This document shows, one piece after another, positions 22,386 through 32,000 of a stretch of DNA of 64,000 nucleotides. The notes beneath the pieces were generated by a model that saw only the letters and a program-made list of their open reading frames with translations, was not told the origin of the DNA and did no database searches. Where the stretch lies: assembly GCA_028554795.2 (NCBI GenBank), contig JAPYKE020000267.1, forward strand, positions 124,001-188,000, in the 5' to 3' direction. Numbering within the stretch: position 1 is the first letter of the stretch; every line of letters starts with the position of its first letter. The position numbers and the translations under genes are program-made. Source of the DNA: Sinohyriopsis cumingii (taxonomy: Eukaryota; Mollusca; Bivalvia; Unionida; Unionidae).

Positions 22386-22830
22386 TATTAATATTCATTT
22401 GTTCAATCTCCGAGTAAATACTAATCATTGAAGAAAATTCTAGATCGGATATAATACCATCGTTGAGACTTTCAGAAAGTAGCGATGATAACTTCGAGTA
22501 CGCGTCACTAACTTTAGTTAGTTTATTTTTGTACGAAGATAACTTTTCACTTGTGCACGAGGATATCTTTTTTGCGATGATATTAAGAACACCCGCGATT
22601 GCTGTTGTTGACGAGATTATTATTGTTGCAACGATTGGCGCTATCATTGTTACCGCGGATAGAATTATTCCTGCACCAGCGACCACAGCAGATACCGCGT
22701 ACACTGCAACATCAATGATAACTAATTTGCGCTGGTATTTATTTATTTTTGTTTGATAATCGTCAAGTTGTTTTCGCAACGAATCCTGCCATGATCGCGC
22801 CTGATTATATCTGTAATCCGATGCGTTCAT
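22300..22830 (-). CDS. Two-helix membrane protein of the virion block
   Basis: 176 residues. A basic/Gln-rich N-terminal coiled helix (1-35) precedes two hydrophobic segments (about 36-60 and 63-85) joined by a short turn, then a helical C-terminal part with a SLLSESLNDGIISDLEF stretch. This hairpin layout recurs in virion blocks of invertebrate Polinton-like elements, where its role is unknown; membrane association during assembly or entry is a guess. It overlaps both neighbours (86 bp downstream, 26 bp upstream). Confidence 0.65.
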   Translation of the reverse strand: MNASDYRYNQARSWQDSLRKQLDDYQTKINKYQRKLVIIDVAVYAVSAVVAGAGIILSAVTMIAPIVATIIISSTTAIAGVLNIIAKKISSCTSEKLSSYKNKLTKVSDAYSKLSSLLSESLNDGIISDLEFSSMISIYSEIEQMNINNVRVSPDRDKHNTADNNVNIAKFNETRV

Positions 22831-24130
22831 ATATAAATAATTCTCTATACAATTCTGGGGGTGTTTCGGATAAATATTCGAAAACTACAAAAAAAGGAAT
22901 TGGGGTTGTTATGGTTCTATCTGGTGGTTTCAGTTCGATAAAAATTTCGTCCCTTTCATCTAAGGGTACAATAATAAAACCGGGATAATATTCAGTGAAA
23001 AATGCATTACCGGTTTTTGCATTGAATTTTATCCTGGAGATAATATATATTCGATAAATACCCGTAATTGGCGCCTGAAGGGGAAATGGGTCAACCCCAG
23101 GTGTCCATATACCTTTATGTGTATTTACCACAAATGGCACACTACAGGTAACATTCTTTATTTCTGCTTTTTCTGGTATCGAAATTCGCGATAATCTTCC
23201 AAGGTTCATTGACGATATTTTTGTGTTTAAATCTCGAATTTTTTCGTCGTACATTGATGTATCTAACTTTTGACGCGCCAATTCACGTACCGCGTTAATT
23301 TCATCGTTGATGGATTTTATTTGTACTTGCATCGCGTTAATCCCCTTGGTAAATTCAGGAACAACAACATTACCAAGTTTAATAATTTCCTCGTTGATTT
23401 TTTTGTTGAGATCGTCGATCGATGGTTTCTGACCCATCGAGATATTTACTTCGTTAATTTTGGCAAGAATATTAGTAATTTCCTCGTTGATTTTTTTTAT
23501 TTTTTTGTTGAGATCGTCGATTGATGTTTTATCGATTTTCTGACTCATCGAGATATTTACTTCGTTAATTTCGGCAAGAATATTAGTAATTTCCTCGTTG
23601 ATTTTTTTTATTTTCTCGCTAAGATCGTCATGTGATGCTTGATCGGCTTTCTTATTTGCTAGTTCGTTTGCGGCGGAGGAAGTATCAGTTGATGTTTTTA
23701 TATTCTCGTCAAATTTTTTGCTAAATTTAGCTAAAATATCGTCAAGTTTTTTAAGATCGTTATTTAGTTTGTTAAGTCTTTTTGTCATTCTATCTTGAAG
23801 TTCGTCGTGTAATGCTTTATCGGCCTTCAGGGGTAACTTTGCTATAATATCGGCGATATCAACAACAGATTTTAATACCATCTCCGATTGGCGAGTAAAT
23901 TGACTAATGTGATCGCGGTATTCGTCTCGCTTGATTATGTCAGTTATTTTAACGTTACTAGTTTGTAATCGCCCTTCTGTATTTTGAAATACAGCAACTT
24001 CACCAGGATCAACTTCTGACAGCGATAAAAGATTATTAATATCACTCTTGGTTGCAAACTTTGATGTGTCGATGTCGACTGCGTCTTTTTTTTCTTTTCT
24101 GAAGAGAGACCTACCGTAAATATCAACCAT
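22805..24130 (-). CDS. Coiled-coil fibre-like protein with a beta-rich head
   Basis: 441 residues. A short N-terminal tail (1-60) is followed by a long heptad-patterned shaft (about 60-310). Within it, a segment of about 35 residues (IKKINEEITNILAEINEVN...) is repeated nearly exactly at 167-202 and 204-236, with a partial third copy at 237-255. The C-terminal 125 residues (316-441) are beta-rich with ITGIYRIYIISRIKF, resembling trimeric C1q/TNF-type or fibre-knob jelly-roll heads. The tail-shaft-head order fits an adenovirus-like fibre that binds the host cell, but this is inferred from architecture. The repeats suggest shaft-length change by duplication. It overlaps the protease gene by 8 bp. 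Confidence 0.65.
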   Translation of the reverse strand: MVDIYGRSLFRKEKKDAVDIDTSKFATKSDINNLLSLSEVDPGEVAVFQNTEGRLQTSNVKITDIIKRDEYRDHISQFTRQSEMVLKSVVDIADIIAKLPLKADKALHDELQDRMTKRLNKLNNDLKKLDDILAKFSKKFDENIKTSTDTSSAANELANKKADQASHDDLSEKIKKINEEITNILAEINEVNISMSQKIDKTSIDDLNKKIKKINEEITNILAKINEVNISMGQKPSIDDLNKKINEEIIKLGNVVVPEFTKGINAMQVQIKSINDEINAVRELARQKLDTSMYDEKIRDLNTKISSMNLGRLSRISIPEKAEIKNVTCSVPFVVNTHKGIWTPGVDPFPLQAPITGIYRIYIISRIKFNAKTGNAFFTEYYPGFIIVPLDERDEIFIELKPPDRTITTPIPFFVVFEYLSETPPELYRELFIYERIGLQI

Positions 24131-24461
24131 GATATTTATCTACGGTATATTCAAATAAAATTTTGCGATAAGGATTGGATGATTTTGAAATTGCATCAAG
24201 GACATTAATTGACTCCGGACCGCATATTGGTGGATCCGCTAATGTTTGTGTTGGAAGTGTTGAATACCAAACCGGAAGTTTTAGTTTTGACACATATTTG
24301 ATAAATTCATTTGGCGGTGCTAATCCGTATGAGTCGAAGTAAATGATTTCGCGAGGATTAATCGCGTAAGCAACCCAGTGAGTGCCAGGGCCGGAATTTT
24401 TATCGAGGTTTATTATTCCTGTCTCGGTGGGATTTGGTTTATCTGGTAGTTGATCTCGCAT
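24123..24461 (-). CDS. Adenain-like maturation cysteine protease, start codon uncertain
   Basis: 112 residues from the first ATG. The adenain (C5-like) order is clear: GTHW with His28, YFDSYG with Asp43, Gln72, and PPICG with Cys80. The family cleaves capsid and core precursors during virion maturation. The frame is open upstream of this ATG through a conserved-looking FFRGVF segment, so the annotated Met is probably not the native N terminus. Sixteen codons upstream, just after the stop of the preceding gene, an in-frame ATA (24507-24509) sits where a start would be expected. That may be a mutated or non-canonical start. All four active-site residues appear present. Confidence 0.82.
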   Translation of the reverse strand: MRDQLPDKPNPTETGIINLDKNSGPGTHWVAYAINPREIIYFDSYGLAPPNEFIKYVSKLKLPVWYSTLPTQTLADPPICGPESINVLDAISKSSNPYRKILFEYTVDKYHG

Positions 24462-24514
24462 AAATACGCCCCTGAAAAATTTTATTTTCTTTTTTTTTGC
24501 TTCACTTATTAAAT

Positions 24515-25036
24515 CTAAATTTGAGGCTGGTAGGCTCGACTTAGACCGGATCCGTACGGGGGTCGTCTTAGGTAAAGGCCGGATCCTTGTTGCGGCAGTA
24601 ATAATTTTGCGAGAAGAGAGGGGAAGAGAAATCCTCCCTTTTTTTTGCGATATCTTCCTCCGACGATCTTTTTTCCTAATACGTTACCTATCCCTCCAAG
24701 TGCACCTAATCCTACTGCCTTTGCAATCATGGGGGCCGCTGCAGCTATTAATCCTGGAATAGCGGCGAATAAAGGAAAAATACCACCTATTTTGATCATA
24801 TCTCTGATTGCACCTATCGAGAGATTCAAGCGAATACCAGTATTTGCTGATCTGGCTCTGGTGAAATGTCCATGTTGATTTTTAGTTAACGATAGTTTGT
24901 TAGGTCCACCGTGAAGTTGATTACTTTTCAAAGTTAAACTTAAACCTCGTCGCGCTGTTGTTGCTGCATGAAGTTTTTTCACCTGACCGGGAGTCAGAGT
25001 TACGCTGACGTGATCGTATGGCATATTAATAATCAC
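24515..25036 (-). CDS. Basic/hydrophobic virion core protein (adenovirus pX/pVI-like in character)
   Basis: 173 residues. The N-terminal half holds several short repeated beta-turn-helix units (LTLKSNQL, LSLTKNQ, LNLSIGAI) seen in core proteins of Polinton-like viruses. Residues 84-127 are Gly/Ala-rich and hydrophobic (IPGLIAAAAPMIAKAVGLGALGGIG). The tail is basic with GGRYRKKKGG and a C-terminal GSGL motif also seen near the end of the neighbouring 165-residue protein. It probably packages DNA or disrupts membranes after proteolytic processing. The GSG/GG sites could be protease targets; this is inferred. Confidence 0.6.
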   Translation of the reverse strand: MIINMPYDHVSVTLTPGQVKKLHAATTARRGLSLTLKSNQLHGGPNKLSLTKNQHGHFTRARSANTGIRLNLSIGAIRDMIKIGGIFPLFAAIPGLIAAAAPMIAKAVGLGALGGIGNVLGKKIVGGRYRKKKGGFLFPSLLAKLLLPQQGSGLYLRRPPYGSGLSRAYQPQI

Positions 25037-25057
25037 TTAATCTAAATTTAGAATTTA

Positions 25058-26428
25058 TCACATGTTCTCTACGGGTGCGTCGATAACTCTCATTCTACCA
25101 CTGATACCCTCCAGGATCATTGTTCTATCACTAAGAATAACCGCGATTGCTCTTGCTGGTCCTCCTGTGTTAATTCTGGCTTTGAAATGAATATCGACAA
25201 CCGACTGCTTTACTAAATCGAGATGTTCCAGGGAAAAGTAATAGATGGGATAGAGAGTATTAAAATCTAACTGTGATATTTGCAATCCGGTATCAATATT
25301 TTGATCACGTCCCATAAAACTTAGTAATCGATGATATGCACGGGCCGTAGAATAATTTTCAAAATCGATGGCTATTTCCTCAGATGGCTCCTGTTGGCCA
25401 TTTATTCTCAACGATACGTTTGTTGCCTCTAATCTATCGAATATCATGTTACTATGTAATTGATCGTCTCTGATCATGCTTTGCAGAGCAACAAAGATAT
25501 GTCTAGGTGCGGAAGAGCCTTGCTGTGACGCAATTCGCCAAGTAAATATTCCGTCCAAATTAACATTTTCGTTGGAGTCAGTCATTGTTGTCAACCAAGA
25601 CATGATGGATTTTCCTCCTTGATTCATAAATGATAATAATTTTTCTTCTATGATCATCGATGGAACTATTGCTGGCATCCACAAGGTAATTTTTTCAAGG
25701 ACAACTTTACCAGGATCACCAGGATCTCGCCAAATGGCTCTGTCATCATTGGCATCTCGAACGAAAGATATCGTATGCTTCGCTCCGTAAATAACTTTTC
25801 TGAAATGTCTGCAAAATCCAAAAATATGAGATAATGGAATTGCACAGGAGAATTTTCGTTCATCTCCCTTCAACATATTTTTTCTTATGGCAAATCCAAG
25901 ATTGTAATTGCCATTGGGGGAGATCATCACTGAACGAACATCAGCGGGTTGGCCATTGGGGTCTACCGGTCTACCGATATCAAATGGTAAATGTTCAGGG
26001 TAGTTGGAATTATCCTTGGCAAACATCATACTAGGACCGGCTGATCTGGTAAAATCATCCGAGTATCTTGCTAGACCTATGATAGTCGTTGCTATATCAA
26101 CGTTGTTCGTAATTGATTCAATCTCTCTTCCATCAATCATGTAAGTGGCATTCTTGAATAATGCCATGATACCATTATTGACAAAACCAACACCAAAATT
26201 TGCATCGTAGTTGGTACCATCAGCTGCCTTTACAATTTTACCAACAAATTCGATATACGCCTCAGATGGAAGAAAATATCTTGTTGTATCGTGGACTTGA
26301 ATTTCCTTCCGATTTCTTGAATCTGGCTCAACTACATCGTACGAGAAATACTGGAAATCTCGCACTGATGTGTCCCTACCTACTGGCTCGTCCATATCAA
26401 ATACTTCATTTGACACTTGTGCGAACAT
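25058..26428 (-). CDS. Major capsid protein (double jelly-roll, hexon-like)
   Basis: 456 residues, the main shell protein. Recognition rests on the conserved N-terminal block with NNGIMALFKNATYMIDGREIE, the central PLSHIFGFCRHFRKVIYGAKHT segment, and KITLWMPAIVPS before the second beta domain, an order typical of Polinton/adintovirus capsid proteins. Length fits two jelly rolls. It sits in the centre of the virion block, 7 bp downstream of the amphipathic virion gene and 22 bp upstream of the core gene. The start context is TATTATTAGTAATAAATG. The frame is intact. Confidence 0.8.
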   Translation of the reverse strand: MFAQVSNEVFDMDEPVGRDTSVRDFQYFSYDVVEPDSRNRKEIQVHDTTRYFLPSEAYIEFVGKIVKAADGTNYDANFGVGFVNNGIMALFKNATYMIDGREIESITNNVDIATTIIGLARYSDDFTRSAGPSMMFAKDNSNYPEHLPFDIGRPVDPNGQPADVRSVMISPNGNYNLGFAIRKNMLKGDERKFSCAIPLSHIFGFCRHFRKVIYGAKHTISFVRDANDDRAIWRDPGDPGKVVLEKITLWMPAIVPSMIIEEKLLSFMNQGGKSIMSWLTTMTDSNENVNLDGIFTWRIASQQGSSAPRHIFVALQSMIRDDQLHSNMIFDRLEATNVSLRINGQQEPSEEIAIDFENYSTARAYHRLLSFMGRDQNIDTGLQISQLDFNTLYPIYYFSLEHLDLVKQSVVDIHFKARINTGGPARAIAVILSDRTMILEGISGRMRVIDAPVENM

Positions 26429-26434
26429 TTATTA

Positions 26435-26932
26435 CTAATAATATCGTCTAAAACGAAGACCACTACCTGAAACAAAACTTGTATTTGCTAAATTTGTATT
26501 AGCAACATTCTGTGCTGGATTTATATTAGCAACTTCCTGCACTAGATTTGTTATAGCAGCTTCCTGTGCTAGATCATTTATTTTTTTATTTGCCGCATCA
26601 TTTATGACCTTACTAACTTCGGGTGGCATTTCTCTGGTAATGGGTAATTTAACAGGTTGCTTTTTACGTACTAAACTTAATATTTTATTTTTGATAGCGT
26701 TGAAGCCTTTACTGGCCAAATTACCGATACCAGAAACAGCAGTCTCACCTATCTTTCCTATCGCTTTCAATCCTAGTTGTTTTACCATTGGTCCAATTTT
26801 AGGTATTACTCGCGTGACAAGACTTCCAATGATATCGCCGAATCCATTACCGTGAATATATTTGTATACTGGCAATCGAGAGTTTACTATGCGAACCTGA
26901 TTAGGTCTGCGTTGATGTTTATGAATAATCAT
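26435..26932 (-). CDS. Amphipathic minor virion protein (pVI-like candidate)
   Basis: 165 residues. The N terminus is basic. A GNGFGDIIGSLVTRVIPKIG segment and the following Lys/Ala/Gly helices (about 30-85) are amphipathic, as in adenovirus membrane-lytic pVI and related Polinton minor capsid proteins. Residues 110-150 contain degenerate short repeats of the ANxN(L/P)AQ type. The end is GSGLRFRRYY. It is adjacent to the capsid gene. Role is inferred; GFG and GSG sites could be cut by the element's protease. Confidence 0.55.
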   Translation of the reverse strand: MIIHKHQRRPNQVRIVNSRLPVYKYIHGNGFGDIIGSLVTRVIPKIGPMVKQLGLKAIGKIGETAVSGIGNLASKGFNAIKNKILSLVRKKQPVKLPITREMPPEVSKVINDAANKKINDLAQEAAITNLVQEVANINPAQNVANTNLANTSFVSGSGLRFRRYY

Positions 26933-26952
26933 ATTATTTCAATTGTATTGAT

Positions 26953-28833
26953 TTAATCGATGAGTTCATCGACAAACTCCTTGTAAATGTGAGAATCGAT
27001 GATACCACCACGGAATAATCGCTGACAAATATCTGATGCTTCGTTGATTATCTCACGGGAGTTATTTCCGGCTCGCTTTCCTCCGATTAATACTTCGAGG
27101 CGAGATACATCGTTGACAACACTGTCAGGGCAAACTGAATATCCGCTTCCTGTTTTTTTTTGTTCTGGAGATTCCAATGGGGTTACGTAGAATACTTCAT
27201 CTGACGGCGATGAAGATTTCTTCTCCTCTGCTGATCCTGGTGATGTCCCTGACGACGTCGGTGGTGAATATTGTTCTAGTGGAGGTGAAGGGGTACCGCC
27301 CCTAAGTGTTGCACCCTCCCCGGGGTGAATTCCCCATCTTAATGGTTTTTCAGTGGGACCCCTGTAGTTTGACGCTGTTGGTTCCACAGGTGGGGGTCGC
27401 CAAGAGGGGAATGCAGAAGGTTCCCTTGGATATAATGTAGGAGAGAAAAGAGGAGAGTGGTGAGGATCAAAGGAAAATGATTCAGGACTATCACTTTTAG
27501 GTGGTGAACCTTTATCTTTAGGTGACGAACTTTTACTTTTAGGTGGCGAAATTGTCTTTCTCGCACTCGCAGCTCTATATTTAATAACATCTGATGAAAA
27601 TTTTCTAAAATTTTCATCATCATATTTTACTGGTTTTTCTATACTACCAAAATACATCATTGCTAGCCAATCAATTTCGTCAATTTTATCAGCATCAATA
27701 TCTTTTCGCAAAAGGAATCTTTTATTTTCCGGAGAATTATCCGCAGCCATTTGAACTGTTGAATCATAGTTGCGAGTTAAATGCAACATGTTTTCATCCA
27801 AATAATTTTCAGCAGATATTCTAGGATTAAGAATAAACGAACTACTAGCCGGTGATGGTACATATTCGGGAACAATTATTGGTTCATCACTCTGATCTTT
27901 TTTCTTTTTCGATTTTCTTTCTTTTTTCTGTGGTGGAATATCTTCCTTTGGTCTAGCTCCTAATTCCTCTGGTTGAAATATTGGCTCCTGTGGTTGAATA
28001 TCTTCCTGTGATGTTTCTTTTCTCCCTCGTTTTTTAGTTTTTTCCTTCTTCTCCTGTTGTTTTCTTTCTTTTTCCAGTTGTTTTCTTTCTTCTTTTTCCT
28101 GTTGTTTTCTTTCTTTCTCCAGTTGTTTTCTTTCTTCCGCCTCTTGCTTATTATATCTTTGTGTATCTCTTGCCGTTTCTAAAAATCTTCTGTAACGCGG
28201 ATCCGCTGTCTTACTTATTGATGTTGTTTGTGTGTAAATTTTATATACCATATCATACCAACTATCGCGAGTTGCATATCTTTTTTTCCCCACTGCAGTC
28301 AAAAATTCAGTTCGACTACTAAAATATTCCTCCGCAAATTGGCCAATCTCATCTATGTTATACAATGTCGAGAGAGGCTGCGATATTATTTCCCATCCCT
28401 CATCGGTGAAATTTTCTCTTAAATTATCGATATTAAACTTCCCTTTTATCATTGCGATTTTTCTTCCTCCCGGTTTTCCATCTCCAGGTTTTCCTCCATC
28501 AGTAATTGCAAGTTGTTGCGCCGCTGCTGCTATTGCTAATCGCTCGGGTAATGTTCGTGATTGATCCTCAATACCTTTCAACATAGGAAAGATTCCACGT
28601 TTTCTAGCATCTGGATCTTTTTCGTCGCCATATACAACCTGCTCAATTGTTCCGGTCACTGGCTTCAACCATTTTGCCGAAGTTTCTGAAATTCCATGTT
28701 GCATATCTTCGTAACCACGAACATTTTTCTTAAATAATCGTTTTGTCGGAATTAGCTTCTTTAATGCCGCTAATTGATCTCGCGCTAATCTAGCAGATTG
28801 AGGCTCTCCAACTGTGCTAACTTTTCGACTCAT
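26953..28833 (-). CDS. Large charged virion/core protein, 626 residues
   Basis: The N-terminal basic domain (1-110) lacks recognised motifs. A globular part (about 125-225) follows. Residues about 231-278 are a Lys/Glu/Gln coiled coil made of a tandem ERKQLEKERKQQEKE unit, then a Lys-rich link. Residues about 430-570 are Pro/Ser-rich and probably disordered. The last 60 residues (RLEVLIGGKRAGNNS...INEASDICQRLF) form a helical module that I associate with C termini of other Polinton-like virion proteins. It is the first gene of the minus-strand virion block, starting 52 bp from the right terminal repeat. A scaffold or core role is a guess. Confidence 0.55.
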   Translation of the reverse strand: MSRKVSTVGEPQSARLARDQLAALKKLIPTKRLFKKNVRGYEDMQHGISETSAKWLKPVTGTIEQVVYGDEKDPDARKRGIFPMLKGIEDQSRTLPERLAIAAAAQQLAITDGGKPGDGKPGGRKIAMIKGKFNIDNLRENFTDEGWEIISQPLSTLYNIDEIGQFAEEYFSSRTEFLTAVGKKRYATRDSWYDMVYKIYTQTTSISKTADPRYRRFLETARDTQRYNKQEAEERKQLEKERKQQEKEERKQLEKERKQQEKKEKTKKRGRKETSQEDIQPQEPIFQPEELGARPKEDIPPQKKERKSKKKKDQSDEPIIVPEYVPSPASSSFILNPRISAENYLDENMLHLTRNYDSTVQMAADNSPENKRFLLRKDIDADKIDEIDWLAMMYFGSIEKPVKYDDENFRKFSSDVIKYRAASARKTISPPKSKSSSPKDKGSPPKSDSPESFSFDPHHSPLFSPTLYPREPSAFPSWRPPPVEPTASNYRGPTEKPLRWGIHPGEGATLRGGTPSPPLEQYSPPTSSGTSPGSAEEKKSSSPSDEVFYVTPLESPEQKKTGSGYSVCPDSVVNDVSRLEVLIGGKRAGNNSREIINEASDICQRLFRGGIIDSHIYKEFVDELID

Positions 28834-28884
28834 CTTATTTTCAACTATATTGTTTTATTGTGAAATAAAATTAGTATCCGCAGT
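28834..28884 (-). promoter_or_regulatory. Likely promoter of the minus-strand virion block
   Basis: 51 AT-rich bp between the right terminal repeat and the first virion gene. It contains TTTCACAATAAAACAATATAG in the direction of transcription. It is the only sizeable non-coding gap upstream of eight tightly packed genes. Confidence 0.35.
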
Positions 28885-29092
28885 CGGAATTTGCAATCAC
28901 AAACAAATTTTACCCCCCCCCCCAAAAAAAACTGCCTTTTTTTATGTCTGAAAATGCAATTTGGGGGGAAATTTTGCGGATTAATTTGCGTAGGAGGGTT
29001 TATTTTTGAAATCTGAGGCTTCTACGGAGAAATGTTTGGTGGGAGGGTTAAATTTATCTGAGCCACCTGGTCTGTACGACTTCCCTGCTGCT
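28885..29092 (-). repeat. Right terminal inverted repeat
   Basis: Reverse complement of 14144-14352, ending ...CCCTGCTGCT. It contains C11, A8 and T7 runs. Differences from the left copy concentrate in the homopolymers and in the CGGGC/CAGAC position. Confidence 0.95.
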
Positions 29093-29099
29093 TGATGTG
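29093..29099. repeat. Right target-site duplication TGATGTG
   Basis: Perfect copy of 14137-14143. The host sequence resumes with TTCAGCTAAGCG, continuing the interrupted 145-bp repeat. Confidence 0.85.
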
Positions 29100-32000
29100 T
29101 TCAGCTAAGCGTTCTTAGTGATGTCTGGCTGGTCCAAGATGAAAATAGTGTCTATGTGACATCCAATATGGAACCAAGGCAGTAATATTGAAAACCTTAT
29201 CATTTCTCTTTCTAAATGTAAAGGAGCTTTTCACTGAAAATCGTTTTACATCTAGTGTGTTTCTGTTTTCAAAATGGTTCTGGTCTCATTTCAAATGTGG
29301 CTGTCATATTAGCAATTTTGCAAATATATTGAGTACTACTTCTCCTGAATGGATGGTCAAATAAACATGTTTCAAAAACATTTTGAATGATATATAGTTG
29401 TTCATAACAGATCATGTTATCAACCTGACCTCCGATATGCATTGCCAGCCAATTTGAAACACTTGTATTGCAGTTCCTTTGGAAAGACTTATGTACATCT
29501 GGGGTTCACCAAACAACATTTTATGATGTCTTGTTGGTCCTCGATGATCCTGGTACTTATGTAAAGACAATTTGGGTGGCGTGGCGGCCATTTTGAAAGT
29601 CTCATTTATCACTTATCCAAAACAGAAACCAATGTCGACATAAGGTTTTCAAACAAACATCACCTCCCTAAAAAATCAAAACTCTTCGTGAAATCTAGTT
29701 CGTCATTGATAAAACACGTTCTGATATAACATCCATTATGGCCACCACCACAGCGATCTTGACATCATTGGAGTAAGTATTTCTTTTGAATGCAAAATTA
29801 TATATCCATCGATATATTTCCAAAGGATTTCATTTGATATGTGGTCGGTCATAAATGAAAATGATGCTGAAATATTGTTATTGTCTTTTTCCAGACATGG
29901 ATGATCCTATTGATTTTGGGTTTCGATTAAAAGAATGTATACAATGTATAGCTAGTCCTTAATAAACATAGTGCATGGATTAAGTCCAATACAGACAAAA
30001 TGGCAGTGATCATAAAAATCTTGTCATCACTACTGCTAAAGGAAAAACCTATTAACATGATGATTTTATCAGAGAAATCATCTTATAATGTCATAAATAC
30101 AAAATAGACAGAACTGATTTTTTATATGGCCACCATAAAGGACAGCTCGATAGCTTTGCTCTCACTAATTCTCCTGAATGAATGGCTATATAAGCATTGA
30201 GTTTTCACTGAATGATTTCTGACAATGACATATTTTGTTCTAAATTAAAATGGTGCTGATTGGAAGTCTGCTACGTTTTCATCTTGAAAATCTATGTTAT
30301 TATTGTTTCTCTGAAATAAAAAATATGTTTGCATGGGGTTTCTATCAAACGACATTTTTGGTGTCTAGCTTTTCCTATATAAAACTGATTGATACCTAGT
30401 ATGAACAAGATTGTGGCAATCTTAGAATATATTGTTATCTCTACTACTTCACAAATGATAGCTATCTGAACATAGGATTTTTGCAAATATACTTCTTTTG
30501 TGATAGCTAGTTTGTTCTGAATGCAAATGATGCCAGTGATACATCCAATATGGCTACCGTGATGGCTGTCTTGAATATCTTGTCACTGGTATTCATCAAA
30601 AGGTCGTTATATTGACATGGTGTTTTCAACAAATGATGTTTATACTCTTCAGTTGGTCCTAATGAAAATGGTACTGATCTGACTCCCTGTATGGCCACCG
30701 TAAGAGCAATTTTGAAAATCTTGTTTATGGCTTATCTTTCTGGAAGACAAATCCTTTGGACATGCTTTTTTCCCAAAAGTCTCCATATGATGTATTGATG
30801 GCTCTAGATAAAAATGGTTCCTGAATATAAACTGATTTTGACATAGGTTTGTCACCACAAGACTCTGAATAGTGTTTCTTTTTGTTGGTCATCAATTATA
30901 ATGCTGCTTATCTGGAGGCAATATGTCAACGATAATGACCATCTTGACAATTGTGTTACTGTTGATTTTTTGGAATCAATGGTGTAGACCGATAAATCTG
31001 CCCCACAATTATAATTATTTTGACTGGCGTTTTATGGGATTATATTGCCTGCTCATAAAAATGTGCAGTCACTTTAGTGCACATTTTATACACATATGTG
31101 TTAGTTTCGCGGCTGCTGAGCTACCGTTGGCAGAAGGATTCTTTGTGGAAATATGCACATAATATTCATTCATAAAATCATATGTTTTTCAACCTGTAAA
31201 TCCGCATCGAATAGCTCAACCCTCTGTCTTGTGGATCTTTATTTCGTGCCAGATATTCATGTTACCAAATGCCCGTAAGTGTCTAAAATATACACACGTT
31301 TGTTCTAGAAAGATTTACATACATCAAAATTGGACATTTTAAAAAGCAGTTGACGTCAGACGCCCAAATTATCCATCAATTTTAACACAGATTTGTGTGG
31401 GGTTCATTTATTTGATTAGAGATGGTTATATCAACAAGGTGTTTTCTTTAAAATATATCGTATGATGTGAAGATAGTCAAAGATGTAAACTTTAGGAATC
31501 TGACATCCAATATATATGCCACAGCAGCCATTTTAAATATCCATTGCTACACCATCTGAATGAAAAATATTTTCGAAACTGGGAATTCACCAAAAGCTTT
31601 TTATGGTGTCTAGTTGGACTTGAATTATACAGGTAAAGATCTGATATTTAAGCAGCCATTCTGAAACTCTTGTTGATAGCTTGTCATTCTGAATGTAATA
31701 GCATCTAAACACGCCGGTTTCCTCAGAAGACTTATTATGGTGTATAATAGCTGCTAAGTTGTAATGTTTCCAGTATGACATTCAGTATAGACAACACATC
31801 ATAAATCTTGAAATTAATACCATTGATACTTCTGCTAAACAGAAAGTCATATTGAAATGGGATTTTCAACTCAAAATGATTGTCTTGTTGATATATATTA
31901 TAATATTATATATACTCCTTTATAATGGATGGCTATATGATCACGTGATTTTCGCCAATAGTCTTCGTATTATATCTAGGGCATGATAAATGAAAATGGT

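Larger units (their letters stand above)
14144..29092. mobile_element. Complete Polinton/adintovirus-like integrated DNA virus, 14.95 kb
   Basis: The element is bounded by terminal inverted repeats and a perfect target duplication. It encodes the Polinton hallmark set: retroviral-type integrase, FtsK/HerA-type packaging ATPase, adenain-type cysteine protease, double-jelly-roll major capsid protein and associated virion proteins. Unusually, genome replication is assigned to a PolB-like/SF1-helicase fusion and not to a canonical protein-primed PolB. Genes fill almost all the space: the ATPase stop is about 10 bp inside the left terminal repeat and the last virion gene starts about 50 bp inside the right one. 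It is richer in CpG-containing words (tcg, cga, gcg) than the flanks. Nearly all long frames are intact, which suggests recent insertion. Confidence 0.92.

Noticed and set aside
27339..27623. Minus-strand 94-residue frame inside the 626-residue gene
   Set aside because: Alternative frame of a low-complexity Pro/Ser region.
14144..29092. Adenovirus or parvovirus insertion
   Set aside because: Adenain-type protease and PLA2 are shared domains, but integrase, DDE triad, A32-like ATPase, terminal repeats and target duplication fit a Polinton/adintovirus-like element.
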